In this document: positions 1 through 8,737 of the stretch, piece by piece
Position numbering within the stretch: the stretch's first letter is position 1
How the letters are laid out: each line of letters opens with the position of its first letter
NCBI GenBank assembly: GCA_965249005.1
Contig: CBDFLD010000014.1
Span: 1 to 64,000 of the forward strand
Length of the DNA: 64,000 nucleotides
Source: CBDFLD01 sp965249005
Lineage (GTDB): Bacteria; Acidobacteriota; UBA6911
Direction: 5' to 3'
Made by a program: the position numbers and the translations under genes
The notes under the pieces: model-generated
The model's input: only the letters and a program-made list of their open reading frames with translations
Databases searched by the model: none
What the model was told of the DNA's origin: nothing

Positions 1-255
1 CAAAGCCCCGAAGGAAGATTGGATCACAGAGACCGTCAGCGAGCGTACCGGCGTCGACGAGCCATGGCCCGCGTGACGGATCCAGGTAGCCGAAGCGAGC
101 TTCGTTCTGGCAGGATCGCTGCGCGCGAAGCGCAAGTACAACGTGATGAGAAAGTTCAAACACACACCACATCTACGATTTCCGGCCCTATCACCTGCAT
201 GGTTTGCGGTCGAGCGGGCCAGCTCATCGATGTGTTTCATGGATGGAGATGAAAC

Positions 256-1740
256 ATGATTGCAGCCGAGACCGTGGCACACATCCGTCGCTTGTTCTAT
301 GCCGAGCATTGGAAGATTGGAACCATCGCGCAAGAACTGGGACTTCACCGGGATACGGTACGAACCGCCCTGCAAACCGATCGATTCAATCGAGCCAAGA
401 TCCTTCGTCCCAGTCTCACGGATCCCTACATCGACTTTATCAAGGAGACTTTGGAGAAGTATCCGCGCCTACGAACGACTCGTATCTATGAGATGATTCG
501 GGATCGAGGCTATACCGGCAGTGTCGTGATACTCCGGAGAGTCGTCGCCCGTCTCCGCCCTGTTCACCGAGAAGCCTTCTTACGGCTGCGAACATTTCCT
601 GGCGAGCAGGGCCAAGTCGATTGGGCACATTTTGGAGCCGTTGCAATCGGCCGTGCCCGTCGTCGGTTGTCCTGCTTCGTTCTTACACTTTCTTATTCCC
701 GAGCCCTATATCTGGAGTTCTTCTTCGATCAAACCCTGGAGAACTTCTTGCGCGGTCACGTCCGGGCCTTCGACTCATGGTCGGGCTGCCCTCGTGTCAT
801 ATTAAGCGACAATCTGAAGTCGGCCGTGCTGGAACGCCACGGCGATGCCGTGCACTTTCATCCTCGGCTGATTGAGCTTTGTGCTCACTATCATTTTGCC
901 ACTCGCCCGTGCCAAGTGGCCCGTGGCAATCAGAAAGGGCGTGTCGAAAGAACCATCCAGTACATCCGACACTCTTTCTTTGCCGCACGCCGCTTCACCA
1001 CCCTGGAGGACTTCAACCGTCAAGCGCTTCTGTGGCGCGACGAAATCGCTCATCGACGTCCCTGGCCCGGAGACCAGTCCCGCACCGTTGAGCAAATCTT
1101 CGAAGAAGAGGAAAAACCTCGATTGCTTCCACTGCCGGTGCATTCCTTCGATACCGATCTGGTGGTACCGGTTCGATCGCGCAAGACCATCTATATCCGT
1201 TTTGATCTCAACGACTACTCGATTCCACACACGGCCGTGGGTCGAGCACTCACTCTGGCAGCATCACAGGACACTGTACGCATTCTCGATGGCGCAACCG
1301 AAATCGCCCGACACCGCCGCTCCTACAACCGCCATGACGCCGTCCTGGATCCGGCGCATCAAGAAGCACTGCTACAAGAGAAGCGCAAAGCCATCGGCGC
1401 TACTCCTGGAGGCCGTCTTGCTCAATCGGTACCTGAAAGCGAAGCCTTGATCGCGGCTGCCTTCCAGCGGGGAGAGTCCGGCGGCGGGCAAACCACTCAG
1501 CTATCTCAGCTCTTGGAGGATTATGGAGCCACGGAACTACAAGTCGCCGTTCGGGAAGCACTCCAGCGGCAGACGCCTCGGGCTTCTTCGGTTGCCTTCA
1601 TTCTACAGAAACATCGCCGCTCCCAACAGCGTCGTCATCTACTACCTGTCGATCTGACTCGTCGTCCCGATCTTGCCAACCTCAACGTCCAACCCCACAA
1701 CTTGGAGGCCTACGATGACCTCTCCGACCGTGACGAATAA
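256..1740 (+). CDS. istA: IS21-family transposase IstA
   Basis: DDE transposase of an IS21-type element; it cuts and joins the element ends together with the ATPase IstB. The 494-residue length is normal for IstA. An N-terminal helix-turn-helix lies around residues 10-40 (IGTIAQELGLHRDTVR). The retroviral-integrase-type catalytic acidic residues are visible as QVDWAHFG (D122), LSDNLKSAV (D185) and KGRVERTIQ (E231). The start follows GGAGATGAAAC. The gene overlaps istB by 26 bases, the usual istAB arrangement. The reading frame is intact, so the element may be active. The outer ends of the element were not identified. Confidence 0.93.
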   Translation: MIAAETVAHIRRLFYAEHWKIGTIAQELGLHRDTVRTALQTDRFNRAKILRPSLTDPYIDFIKETLEKYPRLRTTRIYEMIRDRGYTGSVVILRRVVARLRPVHREAFLRLRTFPGEQGQVDWAHFGAVAIGRARRRLSCFVLTLSYSRALYLEFFFDQTLENFLRGHVRAFDSWSGCPRVILSDNLKSAVLERHGDAVHFHPRLIELCAHYHFATRPCQVARGNQKGRVERTIQYIRHSFFAARRFTTLEDFNRQALLWRDEIAHRRPWPGDQSRTVEQIFEEEEKPRLLPLPVHSFDTDLVVPVRSRKTIYIRFDLNDYSIPHTAVGRALTLAASQDTVRILDGATEIARHRRSYNRHDAVLDPAHQEALLQEKRKAIGATPGGRLAQSVPESEALIAAAFQRGESGGGQTTQLSQLLEDYGATELQVAVREALQRQTPRASSVAFILQKHRRSQQRRHLLPVDLTRRPDLANLNVQPHNLEAYDDLSDRDE

Positions 1741-2488
1741 CCTTGCCACCCAACTCGCCGGCATCGGTCTGAATGCCACTTCTGAATCCCTGGAAGACTT
1801 CATCGCCCGGGCTACCAAGGGTCGTTGGAGTCCTCGTGTAATGCTCGAGGAGCTGTTGCAGGCCGAAGCTCGAGAGCGTGGCCGCCGCAGTCTCGAGCGC
1901 CGCCTGAAACGCTCCCGCATCGGCCGCTTCAAACCGCTGGCGGATTTCGATTGGAATTGGCCAAAGAAAATCGATCGCCAGGTCATCGAACGCGCCCTCA
2001 CTCTGGATTTCATCCCGGATGGTCGCAACTTTGTCCTACTCGGTGCCAACGGTCTGGGCAAGACCATGATTACCAAAAACATTGCCCACGCTGCTGTGCT
2101 GGCCGGCTATTCCGTCCTGTTTCGTACGGCTGCCGACCTGATCGAAGATCTCCAATGTGATTCCCCGGAACTCCGAAGAAGAAAGTTCCAATCCTACGCC
2201 CGCCCTCACCTTCTGTGCGTAGACGAAGTCGGGTATCTCTCCTATGACAACCATGCCGCGGATCTGCTGTACGAAGTCGTCAACCGGCGCTATGAGCATC
2301 GATCCATCGTTATAAGTACAAATAGAGCCTTTCGAGAATGGAACGAGGTCTTTCCCAATGCCGCTTGCATTGCCACGCTCTTGGATCGTCTCACTCACCA
2401 TGCCGATGTGACCGTCATTGAAGGACGTAGCTATCGGATTCGAGAGAGCGAGCAGGAAGCCTCCGCGCGGAGGAAAAAGAAACGTTAG
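1715..2488 (+). CDS. istB: IS21 helper ATPase IstB
   Basis: AAA+ ATPase (DnaA/DnaC-like) that assembles on target DNA and stimulates IstA. Walker A is seen as GANGLGKT, and Walker B as LLCVDEVGYL. An upstream in-frame ATG exists at 1673, but the ATG at 1715 is preceded by GGAGG with 6 bases of spacing, so I chose it. The start lies inside the end of istA, so translation is probably coupled. The protein is 257 residues with a basic tail (ARRKKKR), normal for IstB. Confidence 0.92.
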   Translation: MTSPTVTNNLATQLAGIGLNATSESLEDFIARATKGRWSPRVMLEELLQAEARERGRRSLERRLKRSRIGRFKPLADFDWNWPKKIDRQVIERALTLDFIPDGRNFVLLGANGLGKTMITKNIAHAAVLAGYSVLFRTAADLIEDLQCDSPELRRRKFQSYARPHLLCVDEVGYLSYDNHAADLLYEVVNRRYEHRSIVISTNRAFREWNEVFPNAACIATLLDRLTHHADVTVIEGRSYRIRESEQEASARRKKKR

Positions 2489-2493
2489 AACCC

Positions 2494-2856
2494 GTGCCGT
2501 CCAATCGCATTCAATACGTAAAGATTGTTGTTGATCTCTACGCCCAGCTGCCTGAGACTCCACAACGGCCTCGTCGGCAAGACTATCAACTCGCTTATCA
2601 GCTCTATGATCGTCGGGTTCCGCTTTCGGTCATAGAATCGAGCTTACTCCTGACTTCCGCTCGTCGGTTACTCCGTGATCCACAGGCACGCAGGCTATCG
2701 CCTATCCGGTCCCTGTATTACTTTCTCCCGGTCATTGAGGAATTACTTCAGAATCCTATCTCGGCAGACTACGTGAGGTATCTTCGAATCAAACTGCGCC
2801 TGAAAACCTCTCTACCGGCGCCCGTTCAGAAAACTGCGGTTTCACGCGATCGCTAA
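2494..2856 (+). CDS. small basic protein, possible third IS21 gene
   Basis: 120-residue ORF starting with GTG five bases after the istB stop, on the same strand, so it is likely co-transcribed and coupled to istB. The protein is basic and predicted helical (for example SPIRSLYYFLPVIEELLQN). It has no cysteines, signal peptide or membrane segment. I do not recognise a named family. The spacing suggests a passenger or accessory gene of the IS21 element, ending just before an IS91 insertion at 2861. A chance ORF is less likely given the tight spacing and the absence of an equally good overlapping frame. Confidence 0.6.
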   Translation: MPSNRIQYVKIVVDLYAQLPETPQRPRRQDYQLAYQLYDRRVPLSVIESSLLLTSARRLLRDPQARRLSPIRSLYYFLPVIEELLQNPISADYVRYLRIKLRLKTSLPAPVQKTAVSRDR

Positions 2857-2860
2857 CAAG

Positions 2861-3940
2861 CTGCGGCCGAATACAAAGGAGATCTTACCTCAAACCGCCA
2901 TTGCGGCATAGGTCGCTGGGCACGCCTCCAGGCGCACTTCTACACGGGGGGATTTGGAGATCCCAATGTCCTGCTCACGAAGCGTACATCTCGTCCATCT
3001 CACAATCCGGTAAGGCGGGCGCTACGGGAGGGGGCCTGGGCGGGAGGCCGAGGCAGAGGAGTATCTTCCGTATTGCGTGGGGAGGGTGAATGGCTGCAAG
3101 AATCCTCATGCGGGAATGGCAGTCCGGGCACTCCAAGACATCGACAGCAAACACCCGTCGCATGAGCTGGGCCCATGAGTAGTTGCGGCTGAATCCGGAA
3201 ATCGTGTTGCAGCGGGGCCCGGACAGGGCGGCGGGGTTTTCTCCATGGACCTTGTCGCCGAGTTTCATCAGCCGATGGCCGGTACGGGGTCCGGTGGCCA
3301 CGCGGCCGGAAACTGAAGCGCTGTAGAGATCGGCCAGCAGGGGCTGAGCGTGACCGAGCGTGTCGGCTTCTTGCGGATCGGCTTGCGGTCTTAGGTCACG
3401 GCGCTCGAGGAGTTTCACGACACGACGGTGGATGCGAGTGGCCGCCCGAGTCACTTCGGCATCCGAGGGTGGAGGCACCCGATGGAAGCGGATGTGGCCT
3501 CGTTTGTCTTCGGCGTACGCGCCATCGAGCGCCAGCATGTGGAAGTGAACGTTGAGGTTGAGTTTGCCGCCGAAGCGCTGCACGAAGGTCACAGAGCCGC
3601 ACCGGATCGTGCGGTCTGCGGCTGCAAAGCCTGCGCGGCGGCGAACAGAGCCGAAGACGACAGAGACGAAGATGCGCAAGACATCGGTGACGAGGCTCGC
3701 ATCATATGCCAGGCGGTAGCGCAGGGCGAAGGGAAGAGAGAGCACCCACTGACGGACGGGGACTGCGGGAAAGACGCGATCCACGAGATGGGCGGCGGTG
3801 TCGGCCATCCTGCGGCCGCAACAGGACGAAGGCCACTTCTTTCAAGAGTTGACCTTGCGCGAGGCGGCCAAGGAAGCGTCCATTTAAGATGGAGTTCGTG
3901 CGAAAGAAGTGAGGGAGTCAACCTGCCCCCGGCTGGCTGA
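2861..3940 (-). mobile_element. IS91-like element, copy 1 (decayed)
   Basis: The left boundary at 2861 is defined by where homology with the second copy (from 10151) begins. In both copies it directly follows CAAG on the plus strand (CTTG on the transposase strand), the tetranucleotide known to flank the oriIS end of IS91-type rolling-circle elements. The element carries the transposase remnant at 2975-3841. The right (terIS) end is not defined; 3940 is approximate, between the transposase start region and the end of the DUF1501 gene at 3977. No long inverted repeats are expected for this family. Confidence 0.65.
2975..3841 (-). pseudogene. IS91-family transposase, N-terminal zinc domain lost
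   Basis: An open stretch of 277 codons from an internal ATG (3808) matches the HUH-type Y2/Y1 transposase of IS91/IS801. The conserved order RQWVLSLPFALRYRLAYD, FVQRFGGKLNLNVHFHML, LLERRDLRP and the C-terminal CPDCHSRMRIL zinc motif are visible. Upstream of the ATG the same frame reads WPSSCCGRRMADTAAHLVD, a scrambled form of the usual CPSCGGRRMADTAAHLVD, and then hits a stop near 3842. The N-terminal zinc-binding domain is therefore frameshifted or lost and the gene is probably inactive. Confidence 0.8.
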
Positions 3941-3976
3941 GTTCTCTCAGCGGGCGGTTGCTTTCCAGGTATCTAT

Positions 3977-5422
3977 CTAGGTCAAGAGCTTGTTCACGAT
4001 GTTGCCATGAACATCAGTAAGTCGGAAATCGCGGCCCTGGAACCGATAGGTCAGTTTGGTGTGGTCAAATCCGAGCAGATGAAGGATGGTGGCATGGAGA
4101 TCGTGCACATGAACCTTGTCATTGACGACATTAAACCCTAACTCGTCCGTTTCTCCCAGGGTAATACCGGGCCTGACACCGCCGCCGGCTAACCACAGGC
4201 CAAAGGCTTTAGGATGGTGATCCCGTCCGTCATTGGTGCCAGTTCCCTGAACCATGGGCGTCCGCCCGAACTCGCCCCCCCAGATAACGAGGGTCTCGTC
4301 CAGCAACCCTCTCTGCTTGAGATCTTGAATCAGGGCGGCAGAGGGTTGGTCCGTGTCCTTGCAGTTCTTTTGAATGTCCCTGACCAAGTAGCTATGTTGA
4401 TCCCAGGACTCGTGGAAGAGCTGAACAAAACGGACCCCTCTTTCCACCAGCCGCCGAGCTAACAGACAGTTGTTGGCAAAGGAGGACTTCCCTGGCTCGG
4501 CACCGTACAGGTCCTGGATGGACTGTGGTTCCTGGGAAATGTCCATGAGCTCTGGCACACTGGCTTGCATGCGGAAAGCCATCTCGAAGGAATTGATTCG
4601 GGTGGCGATTTCGGGATCTCCCACCTTTTCCAGGCGCAGGCGGTTCAGACTTTGGATCGTGTCGAGAGAGTCTCGCTGCAGGTCAGAGTCAATGCCCCTG
4701 GGATTGGAGAGGTACAACACCGGTTCGCTAGCGCTGCGGAACAAGACTCCCTGGTGGACGGTGGGAAGGAAGCCACTGCCCCAGCAAGAATTACCGCCAC
4801 TTGGCCCTTTTTCCCCCGAGCTAAACACGACGAAGGCAGGCAGGTCCTGAGACTCACTGCCCAGGCCATAGGTGGCCCACGCTCCCAGACTCGGTCTACC
4901 GAACTGCTGTGATCCGGTAGTCATCAGAATCTGACCGGGCGCGTGATTAAAGGCGTCCGTAGACATCGACTTCACAATGGCAATGTCATCCACCACCTTG
5001 GCCAGGTGAGGCAGCACTTCGGAAATTTCGGCACCACAACGCCCCTGCCTGGCGAACTTGAACTTGGGTCCAAGCAATTTAGAATTGGGGCTAATAAAAG
5101 CAGCCCGATACCCCTCGAGCAACTCGGCCGGGGGTAAAGTACCATCGAACTCCGCTAGCCTGGGCTTGTAGTCAAAAAGTTCCAGATGGCTTGGAGCTCC
5201 GGCCATGAACAAATAGATGACGTTTTTGGCTTTGGGTGCATGGTGGGGTGCCTTGGGAGCAAAAGGACCAGCCTGGCCGGGACTCGAAGCAGCCAAGCCC
5301 GCCGTCCCGAGCAATTGGCCGAGCGCCATCGATCCCAACCCGATGCCACATTCTTCTAGGAACCAACGACGAGTGATCGAATTGGAACCCGCGGGGACAC
5401 TTCCTGGATTCAGGATGCTCAT
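3977..5422 (-). CDS. DUF1501 protein, Tat-exported sulfatase-like
   Basis: 481-residue protein of the DUF1501 family (alkaline phosphatase/sulfatase fold, exact substrate unknown), common in Planctomycetes, Verrucomicrobia and Acidobacteria. The N-terminus has a twin-arginine signal (TRRWFLEECGIGLGSMALGQLL), so the protein is probably exported folded. Family motifs seen are YLFMAGAPSHLELFDYKP, SMSTDAFNHAPGQILMTTG, LVIWGGEFGRTPM, GRDHHPKAFGLWLAGGG and DLHATILHLLGFDHTKLTYRFQGRDFRLTDV. It lies 10 bases downstream of the DUF1549/DUF1553 gene on the same strand, the standard two-gene unit for this family pair. Confidence 0.9.
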   Translation of the reverse strand: MSILNPGSVPAGSNSITRRWFLEECGIGLGSMALGQLLGTAGLAASSPGQAGPFAPKAPHHAPKAKNVIYLFMAGAPSHLELFDYKPRLAEFDGTLPPAELLEGYRAAFISPNSKLLGPKFKFARQGRCGAEISEVLPHLAKVVDDIAIVKSMSTDAFNHAPGQILMTTGSQQFGRPSLGAWATYGLGSESQDLPAFVVFSSGEKGPSGGNSCWGSGFLPTVHQGVLFRSASEPVLYLSNPRGIDSDLQRDSLDTIQSLNRLRLEKVGDPEIATRINSFEMAFRMQASVPELMDISQEPQSIQDLYGAEPGKSSFANNCLLARRLVERGVRFVQLFHESWDQHSYLVRDIQKNCKDTDQPSAALIQDLKQRGLLDETLVIWGGEFGRTPMVQGTGTNDGRDHHPKAFGLWLAGGGVRPGITLGETDELGFNVVNDKVHVHDLHATILHLLGFDHTKLTYRFQGRDFRLTDVHGNIVNKLLT

Positions 5423-5432
5423 AGCCTATTCC

Positions 5433-8400
5433 CTATTCCTTGGTGATGGTTTCATCGAGATTCAGCAGAACGCGGGAAACCGCGGTCCAGGCAGCGAGCT
5501 GGACGGGCGTGGTTTTTTCCGGAAGCTGAGCTACGGCGGCCGAGTCATAGCCAGCCATATCCCAGGGGCTGATCCAGCCCTCGGCCAGGCGCCTCTGTTG
5601 CTGGCTCAGAAAGCTGAGAAGCCGGTCGATCTCCGTTTGGGTCGGCTTCCGAGAGAGGCAGCGACGAAACGCGTAAGTCAGGCGCTGCTCCCGGCTCTCT
5701 CCTCCCTCGCGAAGCGAGCGTAACGCCAGGGCGCGAGCGGCTTCCAGGAAAACCGGTTCATTGAGGGTCGTCAGTGCTTGCAGGGGCGTGTTGGAGCGAG
5801 GGCGACGCACACAGGATGATTCTCCGCTTGGGGCATCGAAGGCCTGCAGCATGGGGTAAGGCACGGAGCGGTAGCGAAAGGTGTAAATCCCCCGCCGGTA
5901 GCGGTCCTCTCCCTGGGCCTCCTCCCAAACCTTCTCAGAGTAGCTGGCGGGCTGCACGAACAAGAACTTCGGTGCTGGAGAGTAGACGCTGGCACCTCCG
6001 ATTTTGGGACTCAGTAAACCGCTGGCGGCCAGAGCGATGTCACGGACGATCTCCGCATCCACTCGCAAACGGGGTCCCCGCGCTAGCAAGCGATTGTACG
6101 GATCCTGGCGATAGAGCTCCGGTGCTGCCCGCGAGGACTGTCGATACATGGCTGAATTGACAATGAGCCGATGCAAGGCTTTCAGACTCCATCCGCGATC
6201 CATGAATTCGACGGCTAGCCAATCCAATAGCTCTGGATGGGAGGGGGCTTCACTCTGCCTCCCTAGATCTTCGCTGCTTCTCACCAAGCCAACGCCGAAG
6301 TAGGCTTGCCAAAAGCGGTTGACGATAGCGCGGGCTGTGGTTGGTGATTTGCGGCTCACCAGCCACTTGGCCAAGGTCAGCCGGTTGGCCGGCAAGCCTT
6401 GAGGCCAGGAGTGAAGGAAGCTGGGTACGCCTGGACTCACCGTTTCGACAGGCTTAAGGAAATCACCCCGCTCCAGGAGGTGAGTGTCGCGCCGCTGGTC
6501 ACGTTCCTGAAGAACCAGCTGGGTGGTACCTTCGGGATGTTGGCGCCAAAGCTCATCGATTTGTGTGTTGGCATAACCCCACTCGGGCACGATGGTGCGC
6601 CAATAACTGAACACTGTGCGAGTCTGGGCCGGCGTACGCCGTGGGCGGGGGACAGAGAGGATTTCGCGGACCTGCTTGGGGAGCGCGTCGGCTTGCACAG
6701 CGGGCGTTCCGGTGACCGAGAGCCGGAGACGACCCAGGTTACGGTTCTTGAAGTACTTATCGTCGCCGCCGCCGTGTTTTTGGCTCAGGTAGAAGGTCAG
6801 TAACGTTCCGCTTGGATTGTCGATGGGCTCCTCAGCGACAAAGACCGCTTTACGGGGTTGGTTGCGCAGGACGGATCCGGTATTGATCCCCCAAGCCGTT
6901 TCCTCTTTTCCATCGATGGCGAATTTGACCGGGCCCATCACTCGGGGCTTGCTCTTCGGATCAGGAAGGTTGAGTTCCAAAGGAGTCTCCGGAGGTGCAA
7001 CGTCCGCGGTGGCGGAGGTGATCTTGACCTTGGTTAGCTGATCAGGATCCTCTACTGGGGCAGCCTCGACTTCGAACTCGGTAAGAGCGGCCGTCCCTTT
7101 GACCGACCGTCCAGGTCCTCCCAAGGGCAAATTGTCATCGGTCAACAATTCCAGCCGGAACGCGGTGATATCGCGCACACTCGTCTTTGCCGTCATCTTC
7201 ACCCGATGCTGGCTAGGAGTGTAGCCCTGGGCAAGCAAAGAACCGTCCTTCAACGGCAAGTACTTCTGCCCTCCCGTGGAGAAGTCTTCCACCTCGGGAC
7301 GGACGACAATCCATTCAGGCTGGTCGCCCTCCAGACTGTCCTCCCACTTCTTCATCCGCTTCTGCCAATCGGGATGCCTTCGCTTCAGGTCGGCTTCGAT
7401 CTCTTGGATTTGCCCCAACAACTCCTTCCGTCTGGATTGCTCCGCGGAAGTGTAGACGGCGATTTTGGCTTCATCAGCGTTATTCAAGCAGGCGAATAGG
7501 CGATAGTATTCTTCCTGGGTTAAGGGGTCGTACTTGTGGTTGTGACATTGAGCACATTGAATGGTGATACCCAGGATGCTCTTGCCAACGGCCTCCATGC
7601 GGTCGAACATGGCTTCCATGCGGAACTGCTCTGGGTCGATGCCCCCCTCTAAGTTCATCATAGAGTTGCGAAGAAAACCCGTGGCCACGATTTGGTCCTG
7701 GGTGGCCCCAGGGAGCATGTCGCCTGCCAGTTGCTCAATGACGAATTGGTCGTAGGGGAGGTCGCGGTTCAGGGCCTGGATCACCCAGTCTCGGTAAAAC
7801 CAAACCACTCGCGCCAGGTCCTTTTCGAAACCGTCGGAGTCAGCGTAACGGGCGCCATCTAACCAATAGCGGCCCCAGCGCTCTCCGTAATGGGGGGACC
7901 GCAGCAACCGCTGCACCTGTTTCTGGTAGGCCTGGGGGCTGTCGTCGGCCAAAAAATCATCTACTTCCTCGATGGATGGTGGCAGGCCAATGAGATCGAG
8001 ACTGAGGCGACGGAGCAGGGTGACGCGATCAGCCGTTGGAGAGGGTGATAACCCCTCATCCTCCAAGCGGGCCAGGACAAAAGCGTCGATCGGATTGACG
8101 ACCCAATCCTGGCGGCCCACTTGGGGAAGCTGGGGACGCTGCGGGGCTACAAAGGCCCAGTGTCTCTCGACGGTGCTGGCCTCCGAAGACGGACCTGCGG
8201 GCCAATGGGCCCCTTGGTCGATCCAATCGCGAATGAGCTCGATGTGAGACGGGTCCAGCGGGTCCTTTCCCATGGGCATGCGGGCCCGATCGCCGATACC
8301 AGCCACTCGCTGGAGGAGCAGGCTGCCATCCGAGTTGCCGGGTCGAATCACCGGCCCGGACTGCCCACCCGCCAAAGCCGGGGACCTGGAGTCCAACCGG

Positions 8401-8594
8401 AGTCCGGCCATTTGCTGCTGGGCACCGTGGCAGGAGGCACATGACTCCTGGAAGATGGGTTGAATATCCCTGAGAAAGTCCACACTACCGGCGGGTTTCG
8501 CCACAGCTGCGGGGGAGGAACAAGTCAGGAGAAAACCTAAAGCAGGCGCTATCAGCCGGACTCTAGGGAGTCTTGAAAAACTCTGCGATGACAT
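5433..8594 (-). CDS. PSCyt1-DUF1549-DUF1553 secreted cytochrome-like protein
   Basis: 1053-residue exported protein. After a signal peptide (residues 1-32) comes a planctomycete cytochrome C-type domain with a haem motif CASCHG (about 52-56), then DUF1549 (HWAFVAPQRPQLP through DLIGLPPSIEEVDDF), a second CxxCH (CAQCHNHKYDPLTQEEYYRLFA), a middle carbohydrate-binding-like region, and DUF1553 (LTLAKWLVSRKSPTTARAIVNRFWQAYFG, SLKALHRLIVNSAMYRQSS, SNTPLQALTTLNEP). The family is thought to act outside the cell, possibly on complex polysaccharides, but its chemistry is unproven. It is the first gene of a two-gene operon with the DUF1501 gene. Confidence 0.9.
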   Translation of the reverse strand: MSSQSFSRLPRVRLIAPALGFLLTCSSPAAVAKPAGSVDFLRDIQPIFQESCASCHGAQQQMAGLRLDSRSPALAGGQSGPVIRPGNSDGSLLLQRVAGIGDRARMPMGKDPLDPSHIELIRDWIDQGAHWPAGPSSEASTVERHWAFVAPQRPQLPQVGRQDWVVNPIDAFVLARLEDEGLSPSPTADRVTLLRRLSLDLIGLPPSIEEVDDFLADDSPQAYQKQVQRLLRSPHYGERWGRYWLDGARYADSDGFEKDLARVVWFYRDWVIQALNRDLPYDQFVIEQLAGDMLPGATQDQIVATGFLRNSMMNLEGGIDPEQFRMEAMFDRMEAVGKSILGITIQCAQCHNHKYDPLTQEEYYRLFACLNNADEAKIAVYTSAEQSRRKELLGQIQEIEADLKRRHPDWQKRMKKWEDSLEGDQPEWIVVRPEVEDFSTGGQKYLPLKDGSLLAQGYTPSQHRVKMTAKTSVRDITAFRLELLTDDNLPLGGPGRSVKGTAALTEFEVEAAPVEDPDQLTKVKITSATADVAPPETPLELNLPDPKSKPRVMGPVKFAIDGKEETAWGINTGSVLRNQPRKAVFVAEEPIDNPSGTLLTFYLSQKHGGGDDKYFKNRNLGRLRLSVTGTPAVQADALPKQVREILSVPRPRRTPAQTRTVFSYWRTIVPEWGYANTQIDELWRQHPEGTTQLVLQERDQRRDTHLLERGDFLKPVETVSPGVPSFLHSWPQGLPANRLTLAKWLVSRKSPTTARAIVNRFWQAYFGVGLVRSSEDLGRQSEAPSHPELLDWLAVEFMDRGWSLKALHRLIVNSAMYRQSSRAAPELYRQDPYNRLLARGPRLRVDAEIVRDIALAASGLLSPKIGGASVYSPAPKFLFVQPASYSEKVWEEAQGEDRYRRGIYTFRYRSVPYPMLQAFDAPSGESSCVRRPRSNTPLQALTTLNEPVFLEAARALALRSLREGGESREQRLTYAFRRCLSRKPTQTEIDRLLSFLSQQQRRLAEGWISPWDMAGYDSAAVAQLPEKTTPVQLAAWTAVSRVLLNLDETITKE

Positions 8595-8664
8595 GACACT
8601 ATGATAGTCGAAAATTGCCTAGGATTTCAGCGTATTTGCTCCTGGCTGCGCATGGAGGTGGACG

Positions 8665-8718
8665 ATGGCCCAGAAAAAAGTAGTACTCGTAACCGGAGCT
8701 TCATCGGGCATCGGTCAG
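8665..8718 (+). pseudogene. 5' fragment of a short-chain dehydrogenase (SDR) gene
   Basis: An ATG with a good GGAGGT ribosome site 6 bases upstream opens a frame reading MAQKKVVLVTGASSGIGQ, the N-terminal beta strand and TGxxxGIG NAD(P)-binding loop of classical SDR enzymes. After Gln-18 the match stops and the frame runs into unrelated sequence and then the IS256 element. About 230 residues are missing and no continuation is found elsewhere in the window. The remnant lies divergently from the DUF1549 gene. Confidence 0.75.
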
Positions 8719-8729
8719 AAGGATAGGAC

Positions 8730-8737
8730 AAATAAGC
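8730..8737. repeat. IS256 target site duplication, left copy
   Basis: AAATAAGC directly precedes the left inverted repeat of the IS256 element and is repeated exactly at 10044-10051. Eight bases is the duplication length typical of IS256-type insertion. Confidence 0.85.

Noticed and set aside
1..255. short open frames at the window start
   Set aside because: They lie upstream of istA and show no family features; probably flanking or IS-end DNA.
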